Notes under the pieces: model-generated
Databases searched by the model: none
What the model was told of the DNA's origin: nothing
Seen by the model: only the letters and a program-made list of their open reading frames with translations
Position numbers and translations under genes: made by a program
Shown here: piece by piece, positions 7,048 to 15,215 of the stretch
Position numbering within the stretch: the first letter of the stretch is position 1
Layout of the letters: each line of letters begins with the position of its first letter
Origin: an uncultured Eubacteriales bacterium
Lineage (GTDB): Bacteria; Bacillota; Clostridia; Christensenellales; Borkfalkiaceae
DNA: 25,819 nt
Direction: 5' to 3'
Assembly (NCBI GenBank): GCA_902465495.1
Contig: CABQND010000029.1
Location: 1 to 25,819, forward strand

Positions 7048-8127
7048 ATGAACGGAGAAAAAGTTTATCTCACATTGCAAAACGGCAAAGTATTTGAAGG
7101 AAAGCGGTTCGGGGCGGACGGCGATGTGCTCGGAGAGCTTGTGTTTACGACTGGAATGACGGGCTACATTGAAACGCTGACTGATCCGAGTTACTATGGT
7201 CAGATCGTAATTCAGACTTTCCCGCTCATTGGAAATTACGGAATGATCCTTTCCGATCGCGAAAGTACGAAGCCTTATCTTTCGGGGTATATTGTTCGCG
7301 AGTATTGCGAAGAGCCTTCCAATTTCCGCTGTGAAAAGAAGATTGACGAATATCTGAAAGGACAGAACGTTGTGGGAATATACGGAATCGATACGCGGGA
7401 GCTTACCAAGACGGTACGCGAAGCGGGTGTCATGAACGCCGTTATTTCGTCTAAGCCTGTGCAAGATATTGCAGCGATCGGGAAATATACAATTACAGAC
7501 GCGGTCAAAAATTGCACTTGCGATCAGGTACGCTATTATGGCGAAGAAGGCGCAAAGCGTACGATAGTGCTTTGGGACTTTGGGGCGAAAGAGAATATTG
7601 TGCGTGAACTTGTAAAGCGGGATAATCGTGTGATCCGTGTTCCCGCATATTATACGGCGGAGCAGATACTTGCGTTAAATCCGGATGGCGTGATGTTGAC
7701 GAACGGCCCCGGAGATCCCGCTGAAAATATAGAAATTATTGAAAATATCCGAAAGCTTGCCGGCAAACTTCCTATTTTCGGAATTTGTTTGGGGCATCAG
7801 CTCTTTGCTCTTGCGATGGGCGGGAAAACAAAGAAAATGAAATACGGTCATCGCGGAGCGAATCAGCCGGTGAAAGAGCTGAAGACGGGCACGGTATATA
7901 TTTCCAGTCAGAATCATGGCTATGAAGTGATAGCGGATTCGGTAAAAGGTGTTGGTGAGATCAGTTTCATCAATGCGAATGACAATACGTGTGAAGGTGT
8001 CGAATATCCTGATTTAAATGCGTTTACGGTGCAGTTCCATCCCGAAGCTTGCGCCGGACCTTTGGATGCGCGCGATTTGTTCGATAAATTCATGGCAATG
8101 ATGGACGGAGGGAAGAAAAATGCCTAA
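7048..8127 (+). CDS. carA: Carbamoyl-phosphate synthase, glutamine-hydrolysing small chain
   Basis: The small chain hydrolyses glutamine and channels ammonia to the large chain. The 359-residue protein has the N-terminal CPSase small-chain domain (about 1-150) and a class I glutamine amidotransferase domain (about 170-355). The catalytic triad is visible: C247 in FGICLGHQ, then H331 and E333 in QFHPEA. The ribosome site GGAAGG (7036-7041) lies six bases before the ATG. Its end overlaps the large-chain start by eight bases. Placement between argF and carB suggests an arginine-linked carbamoyl-phosphate synthase; whether it also serves pyrimidine synthesis cannot be told from the window. Confidence 0.96.
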   Translation: MNGEKVYLTLQNGKVFEGKRFGADGDVLGELVFTTGMTGYIETLTDPSYYGQIVIQTFPLIGNYGMILSDRESTKPYLSGYIVREYCEEPSNFRCEKKIDEYLKGQNVVGIYGIDTRELTKTVREAGVMNAVISSKPVQDIAAIGKYTITDAVKNCTCDQVRYYGEEGAKRTIVLWDFGAKENIVRELVKRDNRVIRVPAYYTAEQILALNPDGVMLTNGPGDPAENIEIIENIRKLAGKLPIFGICLGHQLFALAMGGKTKKMKYGHRGANQPVKELKTGTVYISSQNHGYEVIADSVKGVGEISFINANDNTCEGVEYPDLNAFTVQFHPEACAGPLDARDLFDKFMAMMDGGKKNA

Positions 8128-11100
8128 AAGAAGCGATATTAAAAAAGTACTCGTCATCGGATCCGGTCCGATCGTGATCGGACAGGCGGCGGAATTCGAC
8201 TATGCGGGCGCACAGGCTTGCCGCGTTTTAAAAGATGCGGGGGTGAATGTAGTTCTGTGTAATTCCAACCCCGCGACCATTATGACTGACAGCGCGCTTG
8301 CGGACGAAATTTATCTCGAACCGCTGACTTTGGAATCCATCAAGCGCATCATTATTAAAGAGCGGCCGGACAGCATTCTCGCTTCTCTGGGAGGGCAGAC
8401 AGGGCTTACCATCGGATGTCAGCTTGCGAAAGAAGGATTTCTCGATCAGTATGGCGTTAAACTGATCGGAACGAAAGTGGATGCGATCGACCGTGCGGAG
8501 GACCGTGAACTTTTCAAAGAGACCATGCAGAAGATCGGGCAACCGGTCGTTCCTTCGGATATTGCATATACGGTGGACGAATGCGTGGCGGTTGCGAACA
8601 AAATCGGATATCCTGTAATTATTCGTCCTGCATTTACGCTGGGCGGCGCGGGCGGCGGCGTGGCATATAATGAAGAGGATCTGCGCACGATCTCGCACAA
8701 TGGGCTTATGCTCTCGCCGATCACGCAGGTATTGGTTGAAAAATACATTTACGGCTGGAAAGAAATTGAATTCGAAGTGCTTCGCGACGGTGCAGGCAAT
8801 GTGATCACCGTTTGTTCGATGGAAAACTTTGACCCTGTCGGAATTCATACGGGCGACTCCATCGTCATAGCGCCTGCGGTAACGCTGTCGGACAAGGAAT
8901 ATCAGATGCTTCGCAGTGCGTCATTGAAGATCATTACGGAGCTTGGAATTGAAGGCGGTTGCAATTGCCAGTTCGCACTCAATCCCGATTCATTTGAATA
9001 TTCGGTCATTGAAGTTAATCCTCGCGTATCCCGTTCTTCGGCGCTCGCGTCCAAGGCGACGGGGTATCCGATCGCGAAAGTTGCGACCAAGATCGCGCTC
9101 GGATATACTTTGGACGAGATCCGCAATGACGTGACGGGCAAGACGTTTGCCTGCTTTGAACCGACCATAGACTATGTCGTTGTCAAACTTCCGAAATGGC
9201 CGTTTGATAAATTTTTGTATGCAAAGCGCGAGCTTGGCACACGCATGAAGGCAACGGGCGAGGTCATGGCGATCGGCACATCGTTTGAGATGGCGATCAT
9301 GAAGGCGGTCCGCGGCGCGGAAATTTCTCTTTCCTCGCTCAATCTTTACAAATACGATGGGAAGGACCTTCGCGAAGAGTTGAAAAAACTTTCGGACGAG
9401 CGTCTTTTCACGGTATATGCCGCGCTGAAAGAAGGGATTTCGGTCGATGAAATCTTTGAGATCACGAAGATTGACCGTTGGTTCCTGAACAAACTTCTCA
9501 ATCTTGTGAAGTTTGAAGAAAAGCTCAGGACGCAAAAACTTACCCGTGCGCTGTACGAAGAAGGAAAGCGTCTCGGCTATCCCGACAAAGAGCTGGAAAA
9601 CATCTCGGGACAAAAAGTGCCGTACCATAAAAAAGCGGTCTACAAGATGGTGGATACCTGCGCGGCAGAATTTTCTGCGGAAACGCCGTATTTCTATTCG
9701 ACTTATGACGAGTATGCGCACGATGAGGCGACACCGTTTATCAAGGAAAGTACGAAAAAGCGCATCATCGTTATTGGCTCAGGACCTATCCGAATCGGGC
9801 AAGGTATCGAATTCGATTATTCCTCCGTGCACTGTGTTTGGACCCTGAAACAGCTGGGTTATGAAGTGATTATCATCAACAATAACCCTGAGACGGTCTC
9901 CACGGATTTTGATACGGCGGACAGGCTGTATTTCGAATCGTTGACGCCCGAAGATGTACAGAACGTCATTGACAAAGAAAAGCCGTACGGCGTAGTGATC
10001 ACGTTCGGCGGACAGACGGCGATCAAGCTTTGCAATTATCTGGATAAGAAAGGTGTACGCATTCTCGGTACGAGTGCGGACAGCGTGGATATGGCGGAAG
10101 ACCGTGAACGTTTTGACGAGCTTTTGGAACAGTTCGGTATCAGTCGTCCGAAGGGGCTCACGGTCATGACAAAAGAGGAGGCACTTCAAGCCGCGGAAAA
10201 ACTCGGCTATCCCGTCCTGCTTCGTCCGTCTTATGTTATCGGCGGGCAGAACATGACGATTGCTTTTACAGAGAGCGATATATCCCGTTACATGGATGTC
10301 ATTCTCGCACAGCATATCGAAAACCCTGTATTGTGCGACAAGTATCTTATGGGACAGGAGCTGGAAGTCGATGTCATAAGTGACGGAAAAGACGTGTTGA
10401 TCCCCGGGATCATGCAGCATATCGAGCGCGCGGGCGTACACAGCGGCGACTCCATTGCAGTGTATCCGCCGTATAATCTTAGCGATATCATGCTGGACAA
10501 GATCATCGAATGCTCCACGCAGCTTGCGCTCTCACTGAAAACGAAGGGACTTATAAACATTCAGTTCCTTGTCTATCATAATGAGTTGTACGTGATCGAG
10601 GTGAATCCTCGTGCTTCACGGACCATTCCGTACATTTCTAAGGTCACGGGTGTGCCGATGGTAGAGCTTGCGACCAAGATCATGGTCGGAGCGCATCTGA
10701 AAAAGCTCGGTTACGGTACGGGTTTATACAAGAGTTCGCCGTATGTTGCGGTCAAAGTTCCGGTATTCTCTTTTGAAAAACTCAACGATGTCAATTCTCA
10801 GTTGGGGCCGGAAATGAAGTCGACGGGCGAAGTGCTCGGTATCGGCAAGACGATCGAAGAGGCATTGTTCAAGGGGCTGGTTTCGGCCGGATTCAAACTT
10901 TGTCATCCCAGCAAGCAGCGCGAAGTGGGGGTGTATTTCACCGTAAACGATCAGGATAAATTTGAAATCCTGGGGCTTGCGAAAAAATTCAGCGATTTGG
11001 GGCTGACGATTTATGCGACCAAAGGTACGGCGGATACCATTCGTACGTTAGGTATTGATGTGCACACGGTTGACCGCCTGTCCAAGAGTGAAGATATTTA

Positions 11101-12166
11101 TCACCTTATGGACGACGGGAAAATTGATTACATTGTGTATACGGGTAAGACGGATATGGATTCCATCAACGACTATATCCGCATGCATCATCATGCAATT
11201 TTGCTTGGAATCACGACCCTTACGTCGCTGGATACGGCGAATGCTCTTGCAGATATTATTGCGAGCCGCTTTAATGAAGATAATACGGAGCTCGTTGACA
11301 TCAATAAACTGCGAACCGAGCGCACGAAATTGAAATTCATTAAAATGCAGAGTTGCGGCAACGACTATATTTTCTTTGATAATATGGACGGCAAGATCAC
11401 TTGTCCCGAATCTCTTGCGATCAACTTTGTGGATCGACATTTCGGGATCGGTGGCGACGGTATTACCCTTATCGAAAAGTCGGATGTTGCGGATGCAAAA
11501 ATGCGTATCTTCAACAAGGACGGCAGTGAGGGGGCGATGGCGGGCAACTCCATTCGTTGCGTGGCGAAATATCTCTTTGACAACGGCATTGTCAAGAATA
11601 AATATATGACCATCGAAACGTTGAGCGGCATTCGTCAGCTTACTCTGTTTACATTTAACGGTAAAGTGAGCTCTGTGAGCGTGGATATGGGCAAGGCGGT
11701 GCTTGCAGGTAAAAAGATTCCGTCTACATTGGACGGGGAGCGTGTAGTTGATCGTGCGATTCAGATCGGCGACAAAGAATACAAAGTTACGCTTGTGAAT
11801 GTCGGTAACCCGCATTGCGTCGTATTTTGCGATAAAGTGGATGCGGTCGATGTTGCAAACTTGGGTCCGATGTTTGAGTATGCAAAATATTTCCCGCAGC
11901 GTATCAATGTTGAATTCGTGCGTGTAGTCAATGATAAGACGCTGAAAATGCGTGTTTGGGAGCGCGGCAACGGCGAAACGCTCGCCTGCGGTACAGGCGC
12001 GGCAGCATCGGTTGTGGCGGCGGTTTTGAACGGCTATTGCAAGCAGGATGAAGATATTACGGTAAAAGTACGCGGAGGCGATCTGATCGTCCGTTACGCT
12101 TCGGATGGCACTGTAACGCTTACGGGTAATGCGCGCCAGGTGTTTGAAGGCACGGTAGAATTCTGA
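8120..12166 (+). CDS. carB-dapF: CarB-DapF fusion: carbamoyl-phosphate synthase large chain joined to diaminopimelate epimerase
   Basis: One uninterrupted 1348-residue reading frame contains two complete enzymes. Residues 1 to about 1070 are CarB: a first ATP-grasp half beginning near GSGPIVIGQAAEFDYAG (14-30), a central oligomerisation part, a second ATP-grasp half beginning at GSGPIRIGQG (553-562), and a C-terminal MGS-like allosteric domain (about 930-1065). Residues 1071-1348 are a full-length DapF, which epimerises LL- to meso-diaminopimelate for lysine and peptidoglycan. Its visible motifs are CGNDYI, IGGDGITLI, GNPHCVVF and ERGNGETLACGTGA, with catalytic C1290. The other expected catalytic cysteine position (canonical CGN) is A1141 in GAMAGNSIRC. 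The linker is only about six residues. The codon at the domain join (TTG, 11330) matches where a free DapF would start, but no clear ribosome site precedes it. GGAGGG (8107-8112) serves the main ATG. CarB function is very likely; DapF activity is uncertain. Confidence 0.93.
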   Translation: MPKRSDIKKVLVIGSGPIVIGQAAEFDYAGAQACRVLKDAGVNVVLCNSNPATIMTDSALADEIYLEPLTLESIKRIIIKERPDSILASLGGQTGLTIGCQLAKEGFLDQYGVKLIGTKVDAIDRAEDRELFKETMQKIGQPVVPSDIAYTVDECVAVANKIGYPVIIRPAFTLGGAGGGVAYNEEDLRTISHNGLMLSPITQVLVEKYIYGWKEIEFEVLRDGAGNVITVCSMENFDPVGIHTGDSIVIAPAVTLSDKEYQMLRSASLKIITELGIEGGCNCQFALNPDSFEYSVIEVNPRVSRSSALASKATGYPIAKVATKIALGYTLDEIRNDVTGKTFACFEPTIDYVVVKLPKWPFDKFLYAKRELGTRMKATGEVMAIGTSFEMAIMKAVRGAEISLSSLNLYKYDGKDLREELKKLSDERLFTVYAALKEGISVDEIFEITKIDRWFLNKLLNLVKFEEKLRTQKLTRALYEEGKRLGYPDKELENISGQKVPYHKKAVYKMVDTCAAEFSAETPYFYSTYDEYAHDEATPFIKESTKKRIIVIGSGPIRIGQGIEFDYSSVHCVWTLKQLGYEVIIINNNPETVSTDFDTADRLYFESLTPEDVQNVIDKEKPYGVVITFGGQTAIKLCNYLDKKGVRILGTSADSVDMAEDRERFDELLEQFGISRPKGLTVMTKEEALQAAEKLGYPVLLRPSYVIGGQNMTIAFTESDISRYMDVILAQHIENPVLCDKYLMGQELEVDVISDGKDVLIPGIMQHIERAGVHSGDSIAVYPPYNLSDIMLDKIIECSTQLALSLKTKGLINIQFLVYHNELYVIEVNPRASRTIPYISKVTGVPMVELATKIMVGAHLKKLGYGTGLYKSSPYVAVKVPVFSFEKLNDVNSQLGPEMKSTGEVLGIGKTIEEALFKGLVSAGFKLCHPSKQREVGVYFTVNDQDKFEILGLAKKFSDLGLTIYATKGTADTIRTLGIDVHTVDRLSKSEDIYHLMDDGKIDYIVYTGKTDMDSINDYIRMHHHAILLGITTLTSLDTANALADIIASRFNEDNTELVDINKLRTERTKLKFIKMQSCGNDYIFFDNMDGKITCPESLAINFVDRHFGIGGDGITLIEKSDVADAKMRIFNKDGSEGAMAGNSIRCVAKYLFDNGIVKNKYMTIETLSGIRQLTLFTFNGKVSSVSVDMGKAVLAGKKIPSTLDGERVVDRAIQIGDKEYKVTLVNVGNPHCVVFCDKVDAVDVANLGPMFEYAKYFPQRINVEFVRVVNDKTLKMRVWERGNGETLACGTGAAASVVAAVLNGYCKQDEDITVKVRGGDLIVRYASDGTVTLTGNARQVFEGTVEF

Positions 12167-12179
12167 TCGAGGGGGGATT

Positions 12180-12779
12180 ATGCAGGAGATCTTTTACGAA
12201 GAGAGTGCAGGGATGCGCAATAAAGCGCCCGCAAGGAGGATGTATAAAATCTTTACGATCGCGGGAGCGATCTGTCTGATTTTTGCAGTTATGTCTCTAT
12301 TGTTTGCGCTGACGACTCCTGTCGGGGAAGAAGGCTTTACCCGGGGTGTTGTTATTGTTTTGATTATGTGGCTTGCTTTGTGCGCGGTGATGACGTTCGG
12401 CGGCGTCTTTTTGTTGCGGCGCAGGCATACGTTCTTCCTTGAGTTTGACTATACGTTTGTTTCAGGCGAATTGCGTATTTCCAAAGTAATTCACGAACGG
12501 CGGCGTAAACTTATGTATAAGCTCGGGGACGAAAAGCTGATCAAGATCGGGCGCTATGGTTCGGAGTCTTATAAAAAACTCAAGGCCTCGCCGGATAACC
12601 GTGAAGATATCTTGACCCCCAATAATGAAGCGGCGGAGGATAAAGAATTTTTCTATATTCAGGCAATGACGGCGGTCGGAAAACGAATACTTGTAATAGA
12701 ATGCCGTTTGCAAATGATCTATACGATCGTTCGCTTCATGAACAGAAATATTTTGGAATCGGAATTTAACAGAAAATGA
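12180..12779 (+). CDS. Unrecognised membrane protein with two transmembrane helices
   Basis: I do not recognise this 199-residue protein with confidence. It has a short basic N-terminus, two hydrophobic helices (about 24-44 and 56-78) joined by a short acidic loop, and a basic stop-transfer stretch LRRRRH (79-84). A soluble C-terminal domain of about 115 residues follows, with beta-rich character and a DYTFVSGELRIS segment (90-101). From memory it resembles a group of small clostridial membrane proteins of unknown function (possibly the DUF6106 group), which a profile search would settle. GAGG (12169-12172) lies seven bases before the ATG. It starts 13 bases after carB-dapF and overlaps the next gene by four bases (ATGA), so it belongs to the operon. 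The C-terminal domain probably faces the cytosol. Confidence 0.8.
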   Translation: MQEIFYEESAGMRNKAPARRMYKIFTIAGAICLIFAVMSLLFALTTPVGEEGFTRGVVIVLIMWLALCAVMTFGGVFLLRRRHTFFLEFDYTFVSGELRISKVIHERRRKLMYKLGDEKLIKIGRYGSESYKKLKASPDNREDILTPNNEAAEDKEFFYIQAMTAVGKRILVIECRLQMIYTIVRFMNRNILESEFNRK

Positions 12780-13897
12780 TTTATCTGGACAATGCCGCGA
12801 CAACCGCACCCGATGCGGAGGCTGTGCAGGCGGCGGTCAAATATTTACAGAGCGATTTCTTCAACCCCTCCGCGCTTTATAAGGAGGGGTTTGAAGTGCA
12901 TAAGCAGGTTGAATCTGCGCGTCGGAGCATTCTTTCCCATGTTGCTCCTGTCGGCGGATATGAGCTCGTCTTTACCGGTTCGGGAAGCGAAGCGAACAAT
13001 CAGGTGCTTTTTTCCTGTCCGATGCATGGAAATATTGTTACGACGGCGGGGGAGCATGCGGCTGTGTATAATGCAGCCAAGGAGCTTGCGCGACGTGGCA
13101 TGGACGTGCGTTTCGCCGAATTGAATGCGGATGGAAGTGTGAATGAGGAATCTCTTTTTCATCTTGTCGATGAAAAAACCGTTTTAGTTTCGGTCATTCA
13201 CGTCAATAACGAAACGGGCGCGATCAATGATATTGATTCGCTAGCCGCGCGCGTTAAAAAGATTTCGCCGGCTGCGATTTTTCACAGTGATGGCGTGCAG
13301 GCATTCGGGAAGATCCCATTCGCGCTTTCGGGAAAAATCGATCTTTACACGATAAGTGCGCATAAGATTGGCGGTGTCCGAGGAGTGGCGGCGCTCATTC
13401 GCCGTAAAGGCGCAAGACTCCATCCGCTCATTTTCGGGGGAGGACAGGAGAACGGTCTTAGAAGCGGTACAGAAAATACTTTTGCCATAAAGCAGTTTGA
13501 GCAGGCGGCAGAACATAAATTTTCCTCTCTTACAAAAGATTTTGCGCGGGTGAAAGAGTTGAACATGTTCGTGCGCAAAGGATTGGATTCCGAAATTTTT
13601 GATGTTCTTTCGTCGCCCGATGCGTCGCCGTATATTTTGAGTGTTGCGGCAAAAGGTCTTCGCGGGGAAGTTTTGTTGCATATGTTAAACGATGCGGGTG
13701 TGCTTGTGGGGACGGGGTCGGCATGTTCCTCGAAAAATCGGTATAGCCGCGTCATTTTGGCTTGCGGCGTAGGGGAAAATAGGGCGGACGGTGTTCTGCG
13801 CATATCCTTTTTTCCGAAGAACACCGAAGAGGAAGTGCGTGAAGCGGTCCGTATCATCAATGAAAAAGCGCGCTTGCTCGCCGGCAGAATGAGGTAA
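12776..13897 (+). CDS. Cysteine desulfurase, NifS/IscS family
   Basis: This PLP enzyme takes sulfur from cysteine as a persulfide, giving alanine. The 373-residue protein begins with YLDNAATT (3-10), has H94 that stacks on the cofactor, the PLP lysine K197 in SAHKIGG and the persulfide cysteine C317 in GSACSSK, followed by RISFF. Known: in B. subtilis a dedicated NifS-type desulfurase (NifZ) encoded beside thiI supplies sulfur to ThiI. The same pairing here, with only two bases between the genes, strongly suggests it feeds tRNA 4-thiouridine formation rather than general Fe-S assembly. Its ATG overlaps the preceding stop codon, and the ribosome site is weak, consistent with coupled translation. 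Confidence 0.92.
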   Translation: MIYLDNAATTAPDAEAVQAAVKYLQSDFFNPSALYKEGFEVHKQVESARRSILSHVAPVGGYELVFTGSGSEANNQVLFSCPMHGNIVTTAGEHAAVYNAAKELARRGMDVRFAELNADGSVNEESLFHLVDEKTVLVSVIHVNNETGAINDIDSLAARVKKISPAAIFHSDGVQAFGKIPFALSGKIDLYTISAHKIGGVRGVAALIRRKGARLHPLIFGGGQENGLRSGTENTFAIKQFEQAAEHKFSSLTKDFARVKELNMFVRKGLDSEIFDVLSSPDASPYILSVAAKGLRGEVLLHMLNDAGVLVGTGSACSSKNRYSRVILACGVGENRADGVLRISFFPKNTEEEVREAVRIINEKARLLAGRMR

Positions 13898-13899
13898 AA

Positions 13900-15069
13900 A
13901 TGCAAACCGAAAGAGAAATCGTTATAATTGTACGCTATTGTGAAATCCATTTAAAGGGCAAAAACAGAGGGTATTTTGAGAAAGTTTTTATGAACAATCT
14001 CGAAAAGGCTCTCAGCGGTATTCGCCACGAAATGCGCAAACCCAGCGGGCGTTATGTTGTGGAGGGGTTTGATGCTTCGCGGGCGGATGAGATCGTGGAG
14101 CGGCTCCGCAAAGTGTTCGGTACGCATACGCTGAGTATCGGGTATAAGGTAGCTGCCGATATGGAAACGATTTGGGAAACGGTAAAGACGATCGCTCCCC
14201 GGAGCGGCACGTTCAAGGTGCAGGCGAATCGTGGAGACAAACATTTTCCGCTCAATTCCATGCAAATCAATGCGGAGATCGGTGGGAGACTTCTTAAAGA
14301 TAATCCGAATTTGAAAGTGGACGTTCACGCTCCCGAGCATGAGGTGTATATCGATATTCGTGAAAACGGTACGGCGCTTGTGTTTTCTGAAATTATTAAG
14401 GGTGCCGGCGGTATGCCTGTGGGAACTTCCGGAAACGGTCTGTTGCTGCTTTCTGGTGGCATTGACAGTCCTGTTGCCGGTCACATGATAGCAAAACGCG
14501 GAATGCATTTGCAGGCGTTGCATTTTCACAGCTATCCTTACACGAACATGCAGGCGCGAGAAAAGGTAGAGGAGCTCGCGCGCATTCTTTCCGCATATAC
14601 GGGCGGCATACGTTTGCATGTTGTCAGTGTCACACATATTCAGGAAGCGATCCACAAAAATTGTCCGGAAGAGATGATGATCACTCTTTTGCGGCGGTTT
14701 ATGATGCGCATTGCGGAACGTTTGGCAAAGCAGACGGGCGCGCAATGCATTATTACGGGTGAAAGCCTGGGTCAGGTTGCAAGCCAGACGATCGAGGGGA
14801 TGACTTCTTCCAATGCAGTCGTGGAAAATATGCCTGTTTTGCGGCCTTTGGTCGGATTTGATAAGACGGAAATCATTGAGAGAGCGCGCATGATCGGTAC
14901 ATTTGAAACATCGATTTTGCCGTATGAAGATTGCTGTACAGTATTTTTGCCTCGTCATCCTCTGATCAAGCCGAAACTGGAAAACGTGCTTGCGGCGGAG
15001 CAAAAACTTGATGTGGCAGGGCTTGTTGACGAAGCTTTTGATTCTTTGGAAACTTTGGATATTCGTTAA
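13900..15069 (+). CDS. thiI: tRNA 4-thiouridine synthase ThiI
   Basis: ThiI adenylates U8 of tRNA and inserts sulfur to form 4-thiouridine; in some bacteria it also helps thiazole synthesis. The 389-residue protein has an N-terminal ferredoxin-like region and THUMP domain (about 1-165) and a PP-loop ATPase domain with SGGIDSP (185-191). The paired cysteines C345/C346 in EDCCTVF lie where E. coli ThiI has its conserved C344. It ends without the rhodanese domain found in E. coli (about 480 residues), like the B. subtilis form, so the neighbouring desulfurase must supply persulfide by another route. GAGG (13891-13894), inside the end of the previous gene, lies five bases before the ATG. Confidence 0.95.
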   Translation: MQTEREIVIIVRYCEIHLKGKNRGYFEKVFMNNLEKALSGIRHEMRKPSGRYVVEGFDASRADEIVERLRKVFGTHTLSIGYKVAADMETIWETVKTIAPRSGTFKVQANRGDKHFPLNSMQINAEIGGRLLKDNPNLKVDVHAPEHEVYIDIRENGTALVFSEIIKGAGGMPVGTSGNGLLLLSGGIDSPVAGHMIAKRGMHLQALHFHSYPYTNMQAREKVEELARILSAYTGGIRLHVVSVTHIQEAIHKNCPEEMMITLLRRFMMRIAERLAKQTGAQCIITGESLGQVASQTIEGMTSSNAVVENMPVLRPLVGFDKTEIIERARMIGTFETSILPYEDCCTVFLPRHPLIKPKLENVLAAEQKLDVAGLVDEAFDSLETLDIR

Positions 15070-15070
15070 A

Positions 15071-15149
15071 TATAAGTTAGTTTTTGTTGTGCGATTTCGT
15101 ATTTGGTCGTAATCGCAAGTAAACGTGACAATTCGTCTGCGAACTTATA
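15071..15149. other. Nested inverted repeats after thiI, possible structured 3' RNA
   Basis: The thiI-PBP gap (15070-15215) holds an outer inverted repeat TATAAGTT/AACTTATA (15071-15078 with 15142-15149) enclosing an inner stem TGCGATT/AATCGCA (15090-15096 with 15111-15117, 14-base loop). It is immediately followed by the terminator at 15156-15191. It could be a structured 3' UTR or a small RNA released from the operon's 3' end. No known RNA family was recognised. Confidence 0.3.
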
Positions 15150-15155
15150 AGGATC

Positions 15156-15191
15156 AAAAAATGCCGTAGCGCAAAAAGCGCTACGGCATTT
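15156..15191. terminator. Bidirectional terminator between thiI and the PBP gene
   Basis: A perfect 14-bp inverted repeat (15159-15172 with 15178-15191, core TGCCGTAGCGC) encloses a loop of five A residues. On the - strand the stem is followed by six T residues (15156-15161 as A on the + strand), giving a good terminator for the PBP gene. On the + strand only ATTTGGTTT follows, so termination of the thiI transcript relies mainly on the strong stem. Confidence 0.85.
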
Positions 15192-15215
15192 GGTTTATGG
15201 GGGGCGCCAGAAAAT

